Shown here: in pieces, positions 7,314 through 10,908 of the stretch | Numbering within the stretch: the first letter of the stretch is position 1 | How the letters are laid out: each line of letters opens with the position of its first letter | Source: Chloroflexaceae bacterium UBA1466 | GTDB lineage: Bacteria > Chloroflexota > Chloroflexia > Chloroflexales > Chloroflexaceae | DNA: 10,908 bases | NCBI GenBank assembly: GCA_002325605.1 | Contig: DCSM01000063.1 | Span: 6,054-16,961, forward strand | Direction: 5' to 3' | Translations under genes and position numbers: made by a program | Notes under the pieces: generated by a model | The model's input: the letters and a program-made list of their open reading frames with translations, nothing else | What the model was told of the DNA's origin: nothing | Databases searched by the model: none

Positions 7314-7330
7314 TAGGTTTAACAAACCTA
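7314..7330. promoter_or_regulatory. Candidate operator: perfect palindrome at the FAH promoter
   Basis: TAGGTTTAACAAACCTA is two perfect 7-base half-sites around a 3-base centre. It lies 12 bases past the -10 hexamer, roughly +5 to +21, where a bound repressor dimer would block transcription. The size and symmetry fit a helix-turn-helix dimer site. I cannot assign a regulator family, and no regulator gene is in the window. Confidence 0.45.
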
Positions 7331-7355
7331 AATAGTTTAAAGAAAGGAACTTGGT

Positions 7356-8243
7356 ATGCGGCTAGTTACTTATCTCGATGGTGCTACAGAACGGGTAGGC
7401 GTGGTGGAAAATGAGGGGCTGGTAGACCTAAGCTCCCTTGTCCCCGACCTGCTGACTTTGATTGCGGAAGCTGGCCCACCCCTTTGGGGTGCAATCCGGG
7501 AGAAGGTCGCGGTTGCACTGCAAAAGCAAGAAGTCTTGCCCCTTCAATCCGTAACGCTTCTGGCCCCTCTTCCCCACCCGCGCAAAAATCTCATTTGCTT
7601 GGGGAAAAACTACGTCGCTCACGTGACTGAGACGGCCCGCGCTCGGCAACGCCCCGATGTTATTCCCGACCATCCCGTCTTTTTCTCTAAAGCTACGACA
7701 GCCGTGAATCGCCCTGGCGGAAAAATTCCTTACAATCCCCAAGTTTCGACCAAACTTGATTGGGAAGTTGAACTTGCTTTCATTGTTGGCAAACAGGGCA
7801 AGAATATTAACCGCGCCGAAGCAATGGATTATATCTTTGGCTATACGATTCTGAATGATTTTACGGCCCGTGATCTCCAAGAACAGCATCGCCAATTCTA
7901 TAAAGGGAAGGGCTTAGATGGCATGGCTCCTTTTGGGCCCTGGATTGTAACGGCTGATGAAATTCCTGATCCCCATAATCTGCGTTTAAGCTTGCGCGTA
8001 AATGGCGAAACCATGCAAGATGCTTGCACGAGCGCGATGATCTTTCGCATTCCTGATATTATCGCTATCCTTTCGCTCGGCATGACCTTAGAGATTGGGG
8101 ATATTGTGGCGACGGGAACCCCAAGCGGGGTGGGGATGGGCATGCAACCGCCGCGCTTCCTTGCCCCTGGCGATCTCGTGGAGGCCGAAGTTGAGAAGAT
8201 CGGAATATTGCACAATGTGGTAGAATTAGAATTGGCAACTTAG
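7356..8243 (+). CDS. Fumarylacetoacetate hydrolase (FAH) family protein
   Basis: A 295-residue cytoplasmic enzyme of the FAH/HpaG family. Members hydrolyse, decarboxylate or isomerise acyl-pyruvate-like or 2-hydroxy-dienoate compounds using a bound divalent metal. The start is ATG 7356, with GGA 7 bases upstream within AGAAAGGAAC. Residues 1-70 are the small N-terminal domain and the catalytic fold follows. Expected metal ligands are visible: Glu137 and Glu139 in DWEVEL, and Asp168 in ILNDFTARD. Also present are the family's KGKGLDGMAPFGPWIVT segment (183-199) and ATGTPSGVG (252-260). The length is typical for the bacterial two-domain form and nothing is missing. It has its own promoter and a candidate operator. 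The next gene begins 36 bases downstream with no terminator between, so they may be co-transcribed. The exact substrate cannot be read from sequence; aromatic-acid catabolism (HpaG-like) and oxaloacetate or acylpyruvate turnover are both possible. Confidence 0.93.
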   Translation: MRLVTYLDGATERVGVVENEGLVDLSSLVPDLLTLIAEAGPPLWGAIREKVAVALQKQEVLPLQSVTLLAPLPHPRKNLICLGKNYVAHVTETARARQRPDVIPDHPVFFSKATTAVNRPGGKIPYNPQVSTKLDWEVELAFIVGKQGKNINRAEAMDYIFGYTILNDFTARDLQEQHRQFYKGKGLDGMAPFGPWIVTADEIPDPHNLRLSLRVNGETMQDACTSAMIFRIPDIIAILSLGMTLEIGDIVATGTPSGVGMGMQPPRFLAPGDLVEAEVEKIGILHNVVELELAT

Positions 8244-8279
8244 ATTTGGGCTTCTTTAAATAGCTTTTGTGCAGATCCT

Positions 8280-10553
8280 ATGACTTCTCAATGCGTTATT
8301 GTGCATCCGCAACGCCGTTTTTCCTTATGGCTTTTCGGCTGGCGGTTGATTTTGGCCTTTTTCAAATTGCTGTTGGGGGCGGTGGTTTGCTTGCTGATCG
8401 GGGGGACTTGGCTCTACTATGAGTACGGGAAGGATTTGCCCGACCCACGGGAAATTGGGCAGCACCGTTCCTTTGAAACGACGCGGATTTACGCTCGTGA
8501 TGAGCAGACCTTACTCTATGAAATCGTTGACCCGCGCGGCGGGAAGCGAACCGTTGTCCCCTTTGACCAAATTCCCCGCATCCTCCGCAACGCTACCGTC
8601 GCCGTGGAAGATGCCGGCTTTTATGCTCACCCTGGGGTAGATGCAAGGGCGGTTGTCCGGGCTTTCTGGCTGAACTTCACGCATAACCGGATCATGAGTG
8701 GGGGAAGTACCATTACCCAGCAATTGGTAAGGGTAGTTTTGCTCCCGCAGCAAGAACCCAGGAAGGATGAATTTCTCCCGCAGCTGTATGAGCATAAGTT
8801 GCGGGAGGCAATCCTGGCTTATCGGGTAAGCCAAGAGTATAGCAAGGATCAGATTCTCAACCTTTACCTCAATGAGGTCTACTATGGGGCCCAAGCTTAT
8901 GGGGTGGAAGCAGCGGCCCAAACTTACTTTGGCAAAGCGGTTTGGCAATTGAGTGAAGGGGAAGCGACGCTCCTTGCGGGCTTACCTCAATCGCCGACCT
9001 TTTTCAACCCCTTTCTCAACTTTGAGGGTGCAAAGGCGCGGCAGCAGATCACCCTTAGCCAGATGGTCAAGAATGGTTACTTGACACCTTCCCAAGCTGA
9101 AGAGCTTTTTCGCCAACCTCTTCAATTGGTTCAAGCTCAAAAAACTGATATTCTCGCCCCGCACTTTGCTTACTATGTACGGGATCTCTTAGAGAAACGC
9201 TATGGCCCTGAAATGTTCTACCGTGGGGGGTTGCGCGTGATCACGACGATAGACCTGCCTTGGCAAGCTGAAGCCCAGCGGATCGCGCAGGAGCAAGTCG
9301 CAAAGTTGCAGAAGCTCTCGGCCCATAACGCTGCCGTCGTGCTACTTTCCCCTGATAGCCAAATCTTGGCGATGGTCGGAAGTATTGATTATAATAACCC
9401 TGCAATTGATGGGCAAGTAAACGTTACTTTGGCCTCGCGCCAGCCAGGTTCGGCGCTCAAACCTATCGTCTATGCGGCAGCTTTGCAGAAAGGTTGGACC
9501 GCGGGGCACGTGCTTTGGGATAACCCGACGGATTTCAAGCGCCGGGACGGGACGGTCTATCACCCCTTTAACTATGACAACGCTTGGCACGGGCCCCAAC
9601 GCTTGCGGATGGCCTTAGCTAATTCCCTCAACATTCCTGCCGTCAAGGCCTTAGAGTTTGTGGGCGTGAATAACTTTGTAGCTTTAGCAAAGCAGATGGG
9701 AATTACAACCTTTGATGCGCCAGACCGCCAGGATTTGGCCATGGCGCTGGGAAGTAATGAGGTCCGGTTGCTCGAATTGACGGGAGCTTATAACACCTTT
9801 CGCAACGGAGGGAAGTTTATTCCCCCTACCGCCATCCTCAAGATCACCAATCGGCGGGGGGAAGTCTTAGAACGGTGGACTCCCACGGGGCAGCAAGTTT
9901 TGGGGGCTAATGGGGAGCAGATTGCCTACTTAATCACTGACATCCTCAGTGATAACCAGGCGCGGCGCTATATCTTTGGGCGCAACAACGTTATGGAATT
10001 GCCCAATGGGATTACCGCTGCCGTGAAGACGGGGACAAGTAATGATTGGCGCGATTCCTGGGCGATTGGTTACTCCCCCGACATCACCATTGGCGCATGG
10101 GTAGGCAATAACGATAGCTCTCCGATGCGGGAAGTTGCGGGTTCAAATGGGGGAGGGCAAATTTGGCGAGAGTTGATGTTAGCTTATCATCAAGGGCGGG
10201 TCCCGCAACCCTTCTCTCGCCCCGATGGGATTGTGGAGCAAGCGATTTGTGGAACGACGGGCGGGAAGGTCAGCAGTGCTTGCCCTTATACCCTTAACGA
10301 GAAGTTCATTATCGGGAGCGAACCCCAGAAGATTGATGTAACTTACAAGAAGGTCTGGGTCGGCGGCGGCGGAACTTGCCTTGCTGTTGCTTCAACCCCC
10401 CCCAACGAAGCGAGGGAAGTAACCTTTGCGGTCTATCCCCCTGAGTTCTATGGCTGGGCCGTTCGCAATGGGATCCCGCAACCACCCAAGGAAGCTTGTC
10501 CGGCCCTTTCTCCGCTCATCCCCAAAACTCAAAAGGGTAGAACGGGGCCGTAG
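8280..10553 (+). CDS. Class A penicillin-binding protein (bifunctional peptidoglycan glycosyltransferase/transpeptidase, PBP1A-like)
   Basis: This inner-membrane enzyme polymerises lipid II and cross-links the glycan strands. It has 757 residues: a short cytoplasmic end, one membrane anchor (about 15-46), the GT51 domain (about 65-245), a linker, the transpeptidase domain (about 350-630), and a 120-residue tail. GT51 motifs: EDAGFYAHPG with catalytic Glu110, GGSTITQQ (141-148), KLREAILA with the second catalytic Glu176, and the NLYLNEVYYG segment (194-203). Transpeptidase motifs: SALK with nucleophile Ser391 and Lys394, SLN (449-451), and KTGTS (583-587). All are intact. The tail holds four cysteines (657, 668, 700, 740) that could form disulfides outside the membrane; it matches no domain I know. 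The ATG at 8280 has no clear Shine-Dalgarno; GTG 8301 is an alternative start, equally without one. It follows the FAH gene by 36 bases without a terminator. An 8-C run at 10396-10403 lies in the tail coding region. Confidence 0.95.
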   Translation: MTSQCVIVHPQRRFSLWLFGWRLILAFFKLLLGAVVCLLIGGTWLYYEYGKDLPDPREIGQHRSFETTRIYARDEQTLLYEIVDPRGGKRTVVPFDQIPRILRNATVAVEDAGFYAHPGVDARAVVRAFWLNFTHNRIMSGGSTITQQLVRVVLLPQQEPRKDEFLPQLYEHKLREAILAYRVSQEYSKDQILNLYLNEVYYGAQAYGVEAAAQTYFGKAVWQLSEGEATLLAGLPQSPTFFNPFLNFEGAKARQQITLSQMVKNGYLTPSQAEELFRQPLQLVQAQKTDILAPHFAYYVRDLLEKRYGPEMFYRGGLRVITTIDLPWQAEAQRIAQEQVAKLQKLSAHNAAVVLLSPDSQILAMVGSIDYNNPAIDGQVNVTLASRQPGSALKPIVYAAALQKGWTAGHVLWDNPTDFKRRDGTVYHPFNYDNAWHGPQRLRMALANSLNIPAVKALEFVGVNNFVALAKQMGITTFDAPDRQDLAMALGSNEVRLLELTGAYNTFRNGGKFIPPTAILKITNRRGEVLERWTPTGQQVLGANGEQIAYLITDILSDNQARRYIFGRNNVMELPNGITAAVKTGTSNDWRDSWAIGYSPDITIGAWVGNNDSSPMREVAGSNGGGQIWRELMLAYHQGRVPQPFSRPDGIVEQAICGTTGGKVSSACPYTLNEKFIIGSEPQKIDVTYKKVWVGGGGTCLAVASTPPNEAREVTFAVYPPEFYGWAVRNGIPQPPKEACPALSPLIPKTQKGRTGP

Positions 10554-10567
10554 AGCGTCATCCTGTC

Positions 10568-10597
10568 AGGCAAGATGCCTAATCTACGTTTAGGAGG
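10568..10597 (+). promoter_or_regulatory. Ribosome binding site of the DUF29 gene with two alternative small hairpins
   Basis: AGGAGG (10592-10597) is a near-perfect Shine-Dalgarno. Just upstream, AGGCA (10568-10572) can pair with TGCCT (10576-10580), while CCTAA (10578-10582) can pair with TTAGG (10590-10594), which covers part of the Shine-Dalgarno. The two pairings share bases 10578-10580 and exclude each other. The stems are only 5 bp, so regulatory meaning is uncertain; the ribosome binding site itself is clear. Confidence 0.45.
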
Positions 10598-10600
10598 TCT

Positions 10601-10908
10601 ATGATGGAAGAACTCTTTGCCTTACGCACGGCTATCGAGGAGCAACGCTATCCCGATGCCTTACTGCTAATTGGGGAGTTGGAAGAGATGAGCAAAGATG
10701 ACAAGGTCAATAAAATCAGGAGCTTTGCAGTGATCCTCCTGCTCCACCTGATCAAACAACATGCCGAGCAACGCACGACCCGTTCCTGGGATTGTTCAAT
10801 TGCCAACGCTACCGAGGAAATCCAATTTGTGAACACGCGCCGCAGGGCCAAAGGTTCCTACTTAACAGCGGAGGAGCTTGCGGAGGTTATGGCCGAAGCT
10901 TATCGTCT
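10601..10908 (+). CDS. DUF29 family protein, N-terminal part, cut by right edge
   Basis: The frame is open for 102 codons to the window end. Two ATGs are adjacent; the second (10604) is 6 bases from AGGAGG and is probably preferred, the first only 3. The visible sequence resembles DUF29: a charged helix ending in IGELEEMSKDD (24-34 from the first Met), a helix with LLLHLIKQ (46-53), then the RTTRSWDCSI segment (58-67) with the conserved Ser-Trp, and further helices. DUF29 proteins are small, of unknown function, and known mainly from cyanobacteria and some other bacteria. The gene begins 47 bases after the penicillin-binding protein stop with no terminator between, so read-through is possible. 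The assignment is by motif memory and is moderately secure; the C-terminus is missing only because of the window edge. Confidence 0.75.
   Translation, partial: MMEELFALRTAIEEQRYPDALLLIGELEEMSKDDKVNKIRSFAVILLLHLIKQHAEQRTTRSWDCSIANATEEIQFVNTRRRAKGSYLTAEELAEVMAEAYR

Larger units (their letters stand above)
6955..7355. other. 401-base AT-rich divergent control region
   Basis: This spacer separates the start codons of the secreted-protein gene (minus) and the FAH-family gene (plus). It is visibly more AT-rich than the genes on either side. I see no open frame with a ribosome binding site and no tRNA. It holds the promoters and inverted repeats listed separately. A further small inverted repeat, GCCTT/AAGGC (7133-7137 with 7144-7148, 6-base loop), lies beside the candidate extended -10 at 7122-7130. 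I see no DnaA-box cluster, so there is no case for a replication origin. Confidence 0.8.

Noticed and set aside
6982..7355. Possible replication origin in the AT-rich divergent spacer
   Set aside because: No cluster of DnaA boxes, no iteron-like repeats, and no dnaA, dnaN or partition gene nearby; it is explained as a divergent promoter region.
7356..10908. A dedicated gene cluster (FAH enzyme, penicillin-binding protein, DUF29)
   Set aside because: The functions are unrelated and each gene is a common core-type gene; close spacing alone does not support a shared system.

Overview
The window looks like chromosomal DNA from a free-living bacterium, most likely a member of the Chloroflexota (Anaerolineae-like). 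This is an inference. It rests on the large secreted multi-domain protein ending in a Tyr-Phe-Pro-Leu-Ile-Val-Lys tail, the DUF3417-type alpha-glucan phosphorylase, the class A penicillin-binding protein with a cysteine-containing tail, and a DUF29 protein. I see no mobile element, phage gene, CRISPR array, rRNA or tRNA.

The layout is simple. The left two thirds (1-6954) reads on the minus strand. Going leftward from 6954 it holds a 1252-residue secreted surface protein, an alpha-glucan phosphorylase, an unrecognised 145-residue protein, and the first nine codons of a gene that runs off the left edge. Each complete gene is followed by a hairpin and T-tract terminator on its own strand (3127-3162, 797-843, 57-94), so these genes appear to be separate transcription units. 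The right third (7356-10908) reads on the plus strand: a fumarylacetoacetate hydrolase (FAH) family enzyme, a class A penicillin-binding protein, and the start of a DUF29 gene cut by the right edge.

The two halves diverge from a 401-base AT-rich control region (6955-7355). It holds a good sigma-70-type promoter for the FAH gene with a perfect 17-bp palindrome just downstream of the expected start point, a second inverted repeat upstream, and candidate minus-strand promoters for the secreted protein.

The genes do not form one obvious pathway. Storage-glucan breakdown, a large cell-surface protein, a small-molecule hydrolase/isomerase and peptidoglycan synthesis sit side by side as ordinary core-genome genes. 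I found no convincing undescribed multi-gene system. The points most worth following are the secreted protein and its C-terminal tail, the palindrome at the FAH promoter, the orphan 145-residue protein, and the prepilin-like start at the left edge.
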